Source: Symsagittifera roscoffensis (Eukaryota > Xenacoelomorpha > Acoela > Convolutidae). From it: DNA of 64,000 nt. The stretch covers positions 7,665,671 to 7,729,670 of the forward strand of contig NC_087064.1 in the NCBI RefSeq assembly GCF_963678635.1. Direction: 5' to 3'. Position numbers and translations under genes: made by a program. Positions 19,445-59,412 of this stretch are shown here, piece after piece; positions within the stretch are counted from its first letter, which is position 1, and the number at the start of each line of letters is the position of its first letter. The notes beneath the pieces were generated by a model. That model searched no databases and was not told where the DNA came from. It saw only the letters and a program-made list of their open reading frames with translations.

Positions 19445-21805
19445 GTACTGTTTTGTGTCAATCCATCCATATATGGGGAGAACTGTGATTCCGCTTTTCC
19501 AATTTTTGCACACAACAAATTGGTAAAAGCTGAAAAAATATCCAAACATTGATTAAGTTTCGGGAACTGGACAATCTTTAAAATCTGTAAGAATTTGACC
19601 TTGCAATTATTGTTTGATTATCAAATAATAATTAATTTTGTGCGGCTGTCCACTTGGTGTAGTGGCAAAGCGCTTGTTTGAGCTTGCAAAGGGGATCGGT
19701 CGATCCTTGCTTTTCTTTGCGGTGTATTTATTTGGGGCGAATTTTTCTGTTTGTTAGTCTTCGTCTCAGTTCTTGTCGTCTTTGTTTCCACTCTGTTTTT
19801 TTAAACGATCAATTTCATCCTAACTGTTATTTCAAATTTTCTAACCATTGTGTGTTTTTTCTGCCGTTGATTTTTTTTTCTGCCGTTGATTTTTTGGCTT
19901 GGATTCAGACTGAAGTTCCGTTATTTAATTTCTAAAAGGTAAACTTCATTTATGTGAATGATGGTGTCTAAACAAAGACGTATAAAGGAACATTGAAAAT
20001 TGTTCCTTATACTCGCGATAAGCAAGCGTTCTCAAATCGGAGCGTATACTATTTTTCAGTTGAACAATTTGTATAATAGAATCATTTCACTAAATCATTT
20101 CTCGCCTATAAGACCTTTCTTTTGGCTAACTGTCGTTTTTGAGGATATCTTCGTTTTAAACCACCCTTTTCATCCAAAGTTTGTCTTCGTGCTAGTTGTA
20201 AATCAACTCTCGTATTGAATAATTTCTTTTGCTTCAGAGTTTTTTGCCTTATAGGTTTCCCCGGATCTTATATCGGCTGAGGCGCTTAATATAACATTGA
20301 TTGAAGCGCTAAATTATTTGTTGTATGTTTGCCTAAGCTGGGGGATGCTAAACTTTGAGTTGGCGTTTAAACTTTGAAGGTAGCGTTTACCTAATTTTCC
20401 TCAAAATGATGTTCATTGGAGACAAAAGTTTGAACGTTTTTTTTACAACGCTGTGTTATTTTATATCGCAAGTGTTGTGAAACCGCACTTCATTTCTGTT
20501 TATAAAAGTTCAACGTTAAAAAAAGTACATTTTTGAAAACATTAGTTTTTTTCTCAAGCGATCAGCTTAATGTAGTAATATGAACCTTTTTTTTTAACCT
20601 AACTCGCTAATAATTGGTCATTAGAAGTGTTCACTTCTTTGGAAATTTCAATATAGCATTGGAAAATGCATAGCATCTGTTCTCTGCTTTATATGTGGCT
20701 AATTTTTTGTACCTATTAAGTTTCTGTAGCTGATTGGTAAGTGTTGGAGACTCTTAATCTCTAGGTCGAGAACAGACGTAGCCTAATTTTAGCTAATTCG
20801 AGGCTTATCTCTACTTTTTTATTGCAATTTATAGAGATGTTTTTTGTTTTGTTCTCGCTAGTGTTTGCGAAGCGAAGCTTCGCCTCTGTGTTTAATAGTC
20901 GATGAACTTAGCGAAGACTCTTGAATACGTCGTGATAATTTTTCAAGTGTGTCTCTTGATATCTTCTCAAGCTCTTTTCATTTCCTTTGTTAAAAGGAAG
21001 GCAAACTCCTTTATCGAAGAGAAAAAGTGTAAAGGTCACAAAAAATATAATTGACTTCTAGTGAACGTGGATTCAAGTTTTCAGATTTCCCAGCAGAATA
21101 TAAACTTTACCAATTAATCCATTTTTCTCAAATTGCGTTAATTTTGCCGAAAAATTGTCAATCATAACTTGTTCTTGAAATGCAAAGAGCTTTATGTCCA
21201 TGTACTTAAATTTGAAATTCGAAAGTCAATGTTTTTTCTGTTTCTCTGCGTTCATTGACTTTTTTCCATTTGTCTGTTGGCTATGTTTTTGTTTTTTATC
21301 AGTTGATCGTCGCTTTTTTCTTTTGCTCTCTTTCTGTGATGGGAAGAGTGTGTTTTACTAGCACAGCAACAGGCTTCTTCTCTTATTGGCTATTCATGGA
21401 GGATTGATTGTTCGTATATTTTGTTTTGTTTTGCAGGTACTAGCGGAGGATGAGGAAACGAATCGGATGCAGGAGAGCATGCAGCTGTTCGAGTCCATCT
21501 GCAACAACAAGTGGTTCGTCACCACCTCCATCATCCTCTTTCTTAACAAGATGGACTTGTTCGAAGCCAAGATCGAACTTTCGCCTTTAACCAAATGCTA
21601 CCCGGAGTACAGGGGCGAGAACACATTCAACGAGGCCGGCAGATACATCCAGATCAAGTTCGAGAACCTGAACAAGCGCAAACAGACCAAGGAGATCTAC
21701 CCGCACTTCACGTGTGCCACCGACACCACCAACATACAGTTCGTGTTCGATGCAGTCACAGACGTCATCGTCAAGAAGAATCTACAGGAGTGCGGACTCT
21801 ATTAG
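18491..21805 (+). CDS. Heterotrimeric G protein alpha subunit, Gi/o class, N-terminally extended; 5' exon not found
   Basis: Exons are about 18,491-19,444 and 21,437-21,805, joined in phase 0 by GTACTG...TTTTGCAG. Motifs: GAGESGKS (P-loop), LRTRVRTSG (switch I Arg), DVGGQRSE (switch II with catalytic Gln), FLNKMDLF (guanine specificity) and TCATDT. The C-terminus NLQECGLY has Cys at -4, the pertussis-toxin acceptor of Gi/o. It couples receptors to effectors at the plasma membrane. The core is about 355 residues, close to the family's 354. Upstream, CTLNADQ matches the usual start after Met-Gly, but here Met-Gly is absent and the frame stays open for about 85 more residues (with CGLCGG) and no ATG. 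The start codon must lie in an upstream exon or be trans-spliced. Only one intron interrupts the core, far fewer than in vertebrate GNAI genes. Confidence 0.9.
19640..19730 (+). repeat. tRNA-derived SINE-like segment (family A)
   Basis: An A-box-like GGTGTAGTGGCAAAGC and a B-box-like GGATCGGTCGATCC lie at tRNA spacing, followed by a T-rich tail. Related segments lie near 28,860 and 50,700. It does not fold as an intact tRNA and is not called as one. Confidence 0.5.
20960..21250. repeat. Interspersed repeat copy (shared with 23,560 and 24,400)
   Basis: The segment with TTCATTTCCTTTGTTAAAAG, GGAAGGCAAACTCC and TTGTCAATCATAA recurs at 23,560-23,830, and in part at 24,400-24,700 (CCAATCATTAATTGTTC...). 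The family is unknown, the copies are divergent, and no terminal repeats are identified. Confidence 0.6.
21437..21805 (+). CDS. G alpha terminal exon
   Basis: The acceptor TTTTGTTTTGCAG precedes 21,437. 122 residues from VLAEDEE to the NLQECGLY terminus, then TAG, covering the NKxD and TCAT nucleotide contacts. Confidence 0.95.
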   Translation, partial: VLAEDEETNRMQESMQLFESICNNKWFVTTSIILFLNKMDLFEAKIELSPLTKCYPEYRGENTFNEAGRYIQIKFENLNKRKQTKEIYPHFTCATDTTNIQFVFDAVTDVIVKKNLQECGLY

Positions 21806-22980
21806 CCTACACTACACTACCGCTACCCAGACCCCACAACCACTCATATGCAGACACCACAACCACTCATATGACTCCTCATCATGGTATCTGGAATCCC
21901 TTTTGGTTGGACACCCCACCACCGAAACCACGGCCGCCGTCGCCTCACCTCTCAACCATGACGACAACATGGGTCGTCGCTGCATCTGTAGTCACCATGA
22001 TGTGTGGTGTGTGCCCATCTGATAGATAGGGACACGCATGAACTTTCAATCGATCTATCAGTACACTTTACCTGTCCTGTAGCAACTTGCTTCCATCCCA
22101 ACGTAAGCACCACCGACAAATACTGAAGCGAATCAAGTTTTATAGTGTGCATTATCTCATTTTCAGATGAAAACAGAAACTCTGAAAGGCAGGAACACTT
22201 AAAAAGCCAATATGCTCTTCGTATAATTTATATAAGTACCTTTTTTCTGCTCTCATAAAAATGCGAAATTTGTTCAAGTAATCGTGGAACAATTTCGGCA
22301 CTCCTTGTGCTTGAAGGCGAAGCGATTCTATCAATGTCCTAAAACTGAACTGGAGATATTATTGTAAATTTCCCAAAAAAAACATTCAAATTGAAGCACT
22401 AATGCCATCATTGAATCCTTGTTATACATTTTTAGAAGATTCCGAGCTTTAGGTAAAAAAAATTCTCTGAAATCTTTCATCTTTATAATCTATTTGTTAA
22501 TGAAGAACTTTTAAAATGTGCAATATTTTGCTGCAATAATAAATGATATGCAATTTAAAATACTACATTTAACAAATCACTCAAATCTATTTTTGCAGGC
22601 TGAATCTGTGCTATTTTTCTATTTCTGAAGTTGTGGTGTGTGTGTAAATATTAGATGAAATCCTGCCAAAGTTTTTAGTGCTATATTTTACTTTTCCATT
22701 CATTTATACATGCTATTTCTATTGTCCATTAAATTTTAATAGACTTTGTGTTGTAACTTTCATCCAATTTGCAACATTGTAAACATATTGTGTTACCTAA
22801 TACTTCACCTAGCAGAACCTTGTTTATTATTGATAATTAATAAATTACTTTTTGAGCAAGGTTTTGTCTTGGCATGTTAGATGTTAGCTACGTCATTTAT
22901 CATATTTCGCAAAGTTCAGGCCGCAGCTGGTCGTGTTCGCTTACATGTAAATCAATTCATGTTTTCCAATAAACGAGACT
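21806..22980 (+). other. G alpha 3' UTR with candidate poly(A) signals
   Basis: AATAAA occurs at 22,538-22,543, 22,839-22,844 and 22,968-22,973. The first 150 bp are CA-rich and untypical of the neighbourhood. Which signal is used cannot be told from sequence. Confidence 0.5.
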
Positions 22981-23612
22981 AGCTTCGGCCCAAACTTATT
23001 GTTAATTCGGAGTTAAATCATCAAAGCAATGGTTTATTCAGTAGCTGCCATTTTCGAATTTAGCAATGAAAATGTTTTCAATTAAACTGAATTTGACTCG
23101 TAAATTATGAAATAGTTTAAAGTGACTCTACTTAATATTGAACTCTTCTGTCATCATTTTGTCCCTGTGGTTATTTTTTGAAATTGATATTTTCATTTCT
23201 CATTGTTTTGAAGAAAAGTCCTTAAATTAGCTTTCCTTGAAGGTTTTTGAAAAACTTGACCTTTTATGAAGGTTGGCCAAAGTGATTTTCCGAGCTCGTC
23301 CCTCAAAAGTACTTAATAATGGCGTCAAATGTCATCTAGATAATATTTGATGTGGTCGCCTAAAATAGATCTAAAATAGTAACTAAGGCGAACCTCTGAG
23401 TGGAGAGGGTGCCGAATCCCTAAGAAAAGCGTGAAATTGTTTTTTTGCCATGTCGCCAACTTGCTTTTTAGCTCAGGAAGACTCTTCTATAGGTTTTTCA
23501 GGGAAAGTCCTAAAATTTGTTCAAGCTCAAATTTAACTTTTCGCGGCTTGACTTTTTTATTTTTAGGTTCAGTTCATTTCCTTTGTGAATAGGAAGGCAA
23601 ACTCCAATATTT

Positions 23613-23676
23613 GACAGGAAAAGTGTTAAAGTCGCAAAAAAGGTGACAGGAAAAGTGTTAAAGTCGCAAAAAAGGT
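23613..23676 (+). repeat. Exact 32-bp tandem duplication
   Basis: The unit starting GACAGGAAAAGTGTTAAAGT occurs twice head to tail without mismatch, inside a copy of the interspersed repeat that begins near 20,960 elsewhere. Confidence 0.9.
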
Positions 23677-25254
23677 GATCGACTTCTAATTTTGAAAGTG
23701 GAGTTAGATTTCCAGATTTTCCAGCTTTGAGCTAATTTCATCTAAAAAATTGTCAATCATAAACTTTTCTTGAAATTCATTGAAAAAATGTACCTGTTGG
23801 TTCTTTTTTTCTCAAATTTGTTTAGTTTTATGAAAAGAAGTAATTTTTATTCCGTAAAGTGATTTGTTCACAGGATGACCGTAGTGGCGTTGGTGGGCAT
23901 CTCCAAATCTCGACTTTCGTCAGCCAAAAAAAAAGTTTTGTGCTTGTATGTGTTGTGCCTTTATGCGATCCCGTAAATAACTTTGTTCACAGAATGGCCA
24001 ATTTTGCAGGATTGATAAATTTCAAATATTGCTAAAATTTTTGAAAATTTAAATAAAACGACCTTTATTTAGGTAATAAATTGGTGTAGTCCGTTTCCGG
24101 TATCATTTTTTTTCCAATACTTGTCTCGACAAAAAAAGTTGAATTTTGTTTTTTTTTCGGGTTCGTTGTTTTCGGCCTAATATCTGCCAGTACAAGTTCC
24201 GTTTTTTTAAATTGAATATATATTATCTGATACTGTTTAAGAGTAATGAACGTAGGTGAGGACTTTTTCAAAAATTCTTAAAACGCTCTATTAACTACAG
24301 ATAGGCTTTCATACATGTTAATGGTATATATATGCAATTTTTGAGTTCAATTGAAATTTATCTGCTGAAACTCACGTAAATAGCACTCTCCAGATACGAA
24401 CGTGGAAATGGCGCGAAAAAAGGAACAATTTCCAGTTTCGAAAGTGGAATTAAATTTTTAGGTATCGAGTGGAACAAAAACTTTATCTATTGATCCAGTT
24501 TTCTCAAGTTGTGTGAATATTATCCAAAAAGCGCCAATCATTAATTGTTCCAGAAATTCAAAGAGCTAATAGGGCATCTATTTTTTTTTGAAATTCTACA
24601 AAGTCAGCGTTTTTGTTTCTGTTTACTTGCGTTCATTACTCTTTTCCAACAGTCAGTTGGCTAAGTTTGTTATTGGCTTATTTTGTAAAGCATGGACTTT
24701 TTAAAATTTGCTCCTTTTACTATAACTGATTGTTCTGGAATTTGTCGGTTTTCAAAGTCAGATTTTTTTATTTTAGTTTTTTTGCTTAAAATTTTTTCCA
24801 TTAAATGGTTTCGGCTTATGTTTTATCGCATAATCATTTTCGTTTGCGTAGTTTCTAGTGCAAAAAGCTCATGTCTATGAAAATGAGATTTTTTTCTTGT
24901 TATTTTTGTTTTTTGAGACGCTTGGGAAATGCTTTTCGCTGAAGTTTTAATATATTTCTACAACTTATTCACTGATTTTCAAAAAGTGACACTAATGAAA
25001 AACCGGCTAATACCTAGTATGTCTGCATACTTCCATAGTCTCTTCAAACCTTTCTCCGCCTTCAAAGGTCTTCGAAATTTTATACGTGGGGACTCATTTT
25101 CTTGGATTTTGAAATCTTAGTCTCAGACGTGACACCGTGCCAAGTCTGAGACTAAGGTTTCAATAGCAAGAACAATTAGTGGGGATGTCTTTTACATCAG
25201 ACGCTACGTCCTAATTTTAAAAGAAAAAAGTTGTGGCCTCAAAAAAGGCCATTT

Positions 25255-25690
25255 TTTGACAGTTTGGTAATTTTCTCAAAAACTACGCTCTCTTATATCT
25301 TGAATTAAGGGTTCAATCGAAAAAGGAGTGTGTAGAAATCCTCCCTAAGGACGTAATTTGTTTCCTTCCATTTTTTGTAGAAAATTAGTTCAGTTCTCGG
25401 AAAAATCAAATTACTTTGAGTTTTTGATCTTTTTTTGTAAACCTTGTTACTTTTATCGAAAATTACCCTGCCTAATCTGATATCAAAAATTTTGTCGAAA
25501 TAAAGGGATTTGGCAATCCTCTCTGCATTAGCAAATTTGCCGAACTTCGACCGTTTTTTGAAAATTTTTGACTTCTCAAATAACTACCCTTCCATTTTTA
25601 ATATTAATGGTTTAATTGGAATAACAGATATTTGAATTCTTTGCTGGATAAGCTGGTACGCCCTTATTTATGAAGAAAATAGCTTTAAAA
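25255..25690 (+). repeat. Three degenerate units of the 150-180-bp tandem repeat
   Basis: Units near 25,265, 25,455 and 25,578 share CTCAAAAACTAC, a TCT/GAGAT block, GGTTCAAT, a TCCT..GCAT/TAAG block and TCGGAAAAATCAAA with the larger array at 51,988-52,990. Confidence 0.6.
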
Positions 25691-27105
25691 TTTTATAGAT
25701 AACAATTTAGCTTTTTTGGAACAGTTTTTTTGGAAAAAGTTTGTTTGAGCATAGAAATGATTTGGCGACATTGTAAAATTGTTCAAAATTTTTGTAAAAG
25801 TGGACTTCTCGGGTTTCCTTGAAAGGTGCCTAGCAGGTTTCTAGGCCTGGTTTTCAAACGATTTTTTAAATCATAGTAAATCTATCCGAAGCTTAAACGT
25901 TTCGGAGGCGTTTCGGAAAGCTTTATTGCACATCTGTCTGCAATAATGAAGCTTCCACGCAATACAGCAAGCTGATTGTACCTGGTTACAATCCCAAATG
26001 TTAAGCGTCACCAAAAATATACCAGCTCATCTGTTAACTTAAAATCAATTGCGAAATTTTATAGTGTAAATGAATTCGGTAGATTTGCGGTAAAAACAAG
26101 CAATACACACCGATTTTAAGGTGATTTCGGATTCGTGAATGACAACCGGAATTCGTAATTAAACCAACATTGGCTAACATTAAATATAAATTGCAATGAA
26201 ACTCATCTAAACACATTCTAAAATTTTTTAACTCTGCTGAAACGCTGTGTTAACGCTAGGCTGTAGAACTAATTGCTATCATTTTTATACACTTGCTAAA
26301 ACCTATTAGACACGTATAAAAATTATTTGAAAAAAGTACCATGTCATTGCTTTGGGGCAATTAGTCTATGAAACGAGTTTGCTTTTGAGAATTAGAGAGG
26401 AATGCAATTAGAGGAATGTATGCACGTTTTGCAGCAATTTAACTGTGCAGACCGAGGTTTTCAACGATTCCGTTCAAAATGTTCAATTGACAGATATCTA
26501 CCTGCTGCTATAATCCTATTTTAAAGTTTCTCAACCAGTGGCCTGGTTGTGGGCGCGCATTGGCACTGGCGCACCGATAACCGCCACACGTTTTTATCAT
26601 AAACAATTCGTGTCTCGGGACTGTCAAGATTTTTGAATTGATTTTTTATCAATGAATCTTCCGAAGTATAAGACTAAAATACCCTCCTGAATTTACGAAA
26701 TGGGACAAGAAATTTCGTAAATATATCAAAATAGGACTAAATCTGTCAATTTGTTTGTAGGCTTGAGACCGAATCTGTTTGCACGTGCAACACTATACAC
26801 CATAAAATCGATTATTGTGGCACTAAAATCCATTTATTTTCGGTGAAAAAAAAATCAATTTTATCTATATTATCGTTCGTAAAATGTATTATTGTTCGTA
26901 AATGGTTGTAGATAAATTGATTTTATACTTACGTTAATCTGTAGATTTTTTTGTATATAATCGATTTTTATCCATTTTGTCACTGCGGGATACGGGACAG
27001 CTTATTGATCAAGGCAACCATTACTAAGTTAGGATCCAGATTGCTCTGGAACCAAAAACGTGCGAAAAATGTAAGCAATCTCTCTCTACATTGAAGATAC
27101 GATTT

Positions 27106-27111
27106 TTTATT
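27106..27111 (-). terminator. ANKEF1: ANKEF1 candidate poly(A) signal
   Basis: AATAAA on the minus strand, 87 nt past the stop codon. A second AATAAA overlaps the stop codon itself (27,197-27,202). Confidence 0.5.
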
Positions 27112-27197
27112 AACAGTTAATTAATTTTCAATTGTCATTTAATCATCACTAAGTTTTTTCTCTCGATAGAACTTTTTTTACATCTCCAGGAGAGTTT

Positions 27198-54928
<27,731 letters not shown>

Positions 54929-56734
54929 CGTGATGCACGCGCAACTTCAAATAGTTACGTAATTTCCTCTTAACTGTTCTCGTAATTTCCAACAAGAATA
55001 GTTGACCCTATACGTACCTACATAATTTTTTTGACGTTTTACCAGAACTACCCGCACAAATCTGAGGTTTCAGGCTTAATTCGAAGAATGGTGAATGGTT
55101 TGTGGAATCTATGTGAGTTTGAAACTTGTCCCAATTTTAAATGCGAATTTAACTCGACTGAGTTTCAAAAAAATCTTCGAGAGGATTATACATTTTCTAA
55201 AATTTGTATTGAAAATTTTGTTCTGTCGAAAATTGATTGGTTTGTTGGCTGAGTCTAAAGTCATTTATGGGTCAACTATACCTTCTTGATATCTATTATA
55301 GTTAGATATCTATTTTATATGGAGTAAGAGATATTAAATATTAAAATTAAGCCGCGCCAAAATTATTTGAAATAAAAACCAAACCACTGTCAACAGAATA
55401 ATAAACAAAGCTCTTGATACTGTTGAAAACAATTTTCTGTTTGATAACAAGTTGGTATATTCTGAAGTAAACGTTTTATACAAAATGCGTTCACGTTAGA
55501 TTATGGAGCTGTATGTTTCAGACAGAAAGTTTACCAAGCGTTATATGTTTGTTTCTAAGCGTAATTGGCGATGCATTTTTAACTAATTTTTTTGATGTAA
55601 TCTGAATCTAAAAAGACTATTTGGTTAAAAAAATATTGTTTAATTAAAAATATTGATCACCCCTCAAATTATATCTTTTTATTTGTGCTATTATTCGAAA
55701 ACAATTTAAAGATTTCATAAAAATTATTAAAACAGTATAAAAGACAATATAAGTATACATTGTTAGTTTTTTTAATGAAATCAAAAACTTAGTCAACAGA
55801 CAATTGCAAACGAGTAAATAAAGAAAAAAAACAATTTTACGCAATTTTCAAAGAAAAACATAAGGTCCTCATATTTTCGAAGTTTAAAATTATTTTAAAA
55901 TTAACGTTCATTTGATATTCTGCAGGAAAAATCTGTAAAATAAATACACTTCAAAACTAAACTTTCATCCAGGTTTTTTTTCGTGCCCTCTGCATGTTTA
56001 TTATTGGTGAGCGTTGGTAGGTAACTTTTCAGTAAAAGTGTTGCATAAAATGTTCCGGCTGCCTTTGAATGTCTACGGAGTATTGTTCGTTTTAAAAAAC
56101 TGATATAACTTTCAAAACAAATTTTTTTTTTAAAGTAACTTTTTTTTGAAAATTAACCTCTCGCACACAAGAAGTGCACATTGGTAAATTTCAAATTAGG
56201 AAAACTAATGAATAGACTAAAAAGCATGCCTCAATAAAACTTGGAACAGTTTCTAACAGGGATTAATTCTCGGCTCACGGGTCAATAGCAAGAAATATAC
56301 CGAGCGTAATTGTCCCAAATTGGCAATCCGTCAACCCCCAAAGCTTTACAAAAAATGATCACAGTAAAATATCTTTTCCATTGTGAGCAAAAAAACAATT
56401 GAAATTTTTAAACAGTGTATGAAAAACTTAACAAAAATGCTCAAAAAAAAGCCAACAGACAGTTGGAAAAGAGTCAATGAAAACTTTTCGCTAATATTGA
56501 AAGAAAGCTAGATAAAATCATGCATTGGGATTTCAAAATGATAACTTGAAAAACTAAGACAATAAAAGACTCAACTATGTTATTGTGATGCTTCTGCATA
56601 TTCAGTGACAAGGCTTGAAAAAGTTGTCTTGAAACCAGCAACAAGGCTGTTTTTCTTTGATGAATGAAATGAATGAAAGAGAATGAAATTTTCAAGAAAG
56701 ATGAAAAACTTTAAACTTTTTTGACCCGCTATGT

Positions 56735-57080
56735 TAAGTTCAAACTGATACATAAAGTGCTAGTAGCAAAATAATAGTTTTGGAACGATTCTATCACAGA
56801 TTCAATCTCCGCTTATGCGTTATTATTTAGAAATCTATCGAGCGTTAATTGTTCCAAATTGGCCAAATTAGCAATCTGTGAAGCCCCATATTTTTACAAA
56901 AATTGATCACAAATGAAATGTCTTGCTAAATTTGAGCTCAGGACAACAAATCTTTTCAACTAATGTAAAAACAAATTTGTCAAAAAACAAATTTGTCAAA
57001 AACAAATTTGTTAAAAGTTTGAAATTTGTCTAGAGGAAAAAAACAGCAGAGCACAAATATTCCGTCACTTCCTTCGAAGT
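56735..57080 (+). repeat. Hairpin repeat family, 3' part
   Basis: Contains TGTTCCAAATTGGCCAAATT and ends GAGCACAAATATTCCGTCAC. Three 15-16-bp ACAAATTTGTCAAAA units sit inside it. A partial neighbour copy lies at 57,520-57,800. Confidence 0.65.
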
Positions 57081-58975
57081 CATATTAGCAAGCAAAACAT
57101 CAAAATGGTAAATATCTAAATTTATGAGTTTGAAAAAAAATGAATTTGGAAAATCTCTGACTAAATCAAAACCACAGAAACCCAACTTTTTACTGGAAAC
57201 AACAAAAAATTCAACCGATAAAAACATTTTCAAAACTTCAACTGTAAAAAAATTGTCAGATTTAATTTCATAGGATCTCCGAACAGCAGCAAATAAAAAA
57301 TTTTATCAAAAAAAGAATACTACCTGGTATCATGGCGAAATCTTAAATGTTCTGAATTTTTTAAAATTTCATGAAGCAGTTTTTAGTTTCATAAAATGAT
57401 GAATTTTTTTTTAAATTAAAGTTTTGTTAAAGTTTTGTTTTTCATTTTCTGAAAATCATCCCCCACACGCCATATGTAATACGAAGTAAGACTTTCTGCA
57501 AATAGCAAAATTTTCACTAGTGGAAAAAACATGCTTCAATTTTTTTGACCTATTCTAACGCAGATTAAATTTCCGCTCATGCTTGATTGTCCCAAATTGG
57601 CCAAATTGACAATCTTTTACACTGCCATAAGTTTTATAAAATTAATTACAGGTGAATTTTGTTAATATTTGAGCTCAACGCACGAGTTTATTTCGGATGA
57701 AACAAAAAAATCGGCCGAAAATGGCTAGTTAAAAAATTGAAATTTGTTTAGAAAAAAACCAGCCTGAGCACAATTTTTGCGTCACTTTCTTAAAAAGTGG
57801 AACAAAAATTGGTGAATTTTTTTGAAAATGTTCGGATTGCTTAACCAGATGAAATTTTTTTCAGTTTTTCAATTGAATCGCGCATTTGAGTCGAGTGTAA
57901 GCAGTTCATTTTGATATAAAAATCGTAAGCGTTTCGTCAAGATTCTCCGGCAAAAACCATTAACAGCACAAAAACTTAATAGTAAAAAAATCACTGAAGT
58001 GTTAATTCAAATGCACGCACATTCTTGTATATAACCGTGTTTATCTATCAAGAGAAATCGAAGCTTTTATTTGACGCCATTTTTTAAAGAAAACAGCTGA
58101 CGTTTGCAGCAGGTAAACTAACCTGCATTTTTGATACTTTGTCACAATTTTTGTTAATTTGATGTTTCTGGTAACTTACTTAAAAAATTAATCGAAATTA
58201 TAGATAGGCTTTTTATTACAAAAAAGTATGATTGCTCGACCCACCTGAGTAAAAACTATAAATCAAAACTGTGAGAAAATACGAACACTTGATGACCTAA
58301 AAAAAACGTTTCAAACGCCAAAAATTTTCAAATTTTACATTCAAGGTATGATAATTTTGCAACTTCATTTCATTTGCAGCAATAGTTTGAACTGAGACTT
58401 TGAAAATAGTCCATGAGTTCAAGGAAACAAATTTTTGTTTTAAAATGAATTTTTTCAGTTTTGGTTGTTAAATGAAAACTTTTTGTCATGTTCAAGTTGC
58501 TAAAATTTTAAGAAATAGTTATGATTGAAAATTTTAAAATAAAATTACCCCAATTTGTGAATTCTGGTTATAAATCAGGTTAAAATTGCGACACAACAAA
58601 CTCGAGCGTGAACAGTTTCTAGATTTTTTTTGGAGAAACGGACGCCAAACCAGGAGTTCTATTTCAATGTTTTAACTTTGTCGTTCCTTGATAACTAAAA
58701 ACTTACACCTATACACGAGGTGGAAACAAAAAAAGGTTATGATCTCCATTACTTTGTAAAAAATTTAATGTTGACAATTTTTTATATTTCCAAAATTTAG
58801 AACATATTCGTTCGTTTCAATAATACCCAACTGAAGTAATTCAGCCTGCCAAAACATTGATAAAGCAGCGACGTGGAAATTCATAGGCTAAAATTATGAA
58901 ATAAACAAAACGGCAATGGAGCGGAAGATATCTCACCAAAATGCAATGAACAAACTTGGAGAATTTTTTTTCACA

Positions 58976-59412
58976 AAACAAGACTGCTCATATGTCAGGG
59001 CAAAGCCCTGAGGGTTCAGATTGCCCATACTCTTTATCAAATAGATTTTTGAGAATTTTTTTTAAACTATAAAACTTGGACAATATCAAAAATTTGAGCC
59101 GTAGGAAATTAAAACGACCAAATAGCTAGCCTCAATGCATTTTGGCTCGATAATTAATTCGCGTTACGCTTTCAGCATTATGGATAAAATCTTCAAAACG
59201 CGCATAAATTAGTCTAAGCTTGGTCAAGTTGGCAATTTTTAAACTCTCAAACTCTGCAAAAAAATGAGGTAAAAAATTTTAATTTGATTTCAAAAAAATA
59301 TCTTCAATGGGGCATAAAATTTTTGGTAGAAAATTAACGTCACTCGTCGAAAAATGACTGAGTAAAAAAAACAACAAGCATATTTATTCCGTTTTTTACG
59401 AAAGTCGGAACA
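58976..59412 (+). repeat. Hairpin repeat family, full-length copy 3, with start of a further unit
   Basis: Runs from AACAAGACTGCTCATATGTC to ACGAAAGTCGGAAC (437 bp). Directly after, AACAAGACTTCTCGTATCTC begins another unit, head to tail. Confidence 0.75.

Larger units (their letters stand above)
19445..21436 (+). other. G alpha intron
   Basis: About 2.0 kb. It contains a SINE-like tRNA-derived segment near 19,640-19,730 and one copy of a repeat shared with 23,560 and 24,400 (see 20,960-21,250). An 18-bp CTGCCGTTGATTTTTT unit is duplicated near 19,860. No coding signal is seen. Confidence 0.7.
22981..27105. other. Intergenic region between convergent G alpha and ANKEF1
   Basis: About 4.1 kb without a supported gene. 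It holds two copies of the 20,960 repeat family (23,560-23,830; 24,400-24,700), an exact 32-bp tandem duplication at 23,613-23,676 and three degenerate units of the 150-180-bp repeat at 25,255-25,680. The rest is AT-rich with no signal I can name. Confidence 0.65.

Noticed and set aside
19642-19715. A genuine tRNA gene
   Set aside because: The boxes are near tRNA spacing, but the acceptor and anticodon stems do not pair, and related copies elsewhere indicate a SINE.
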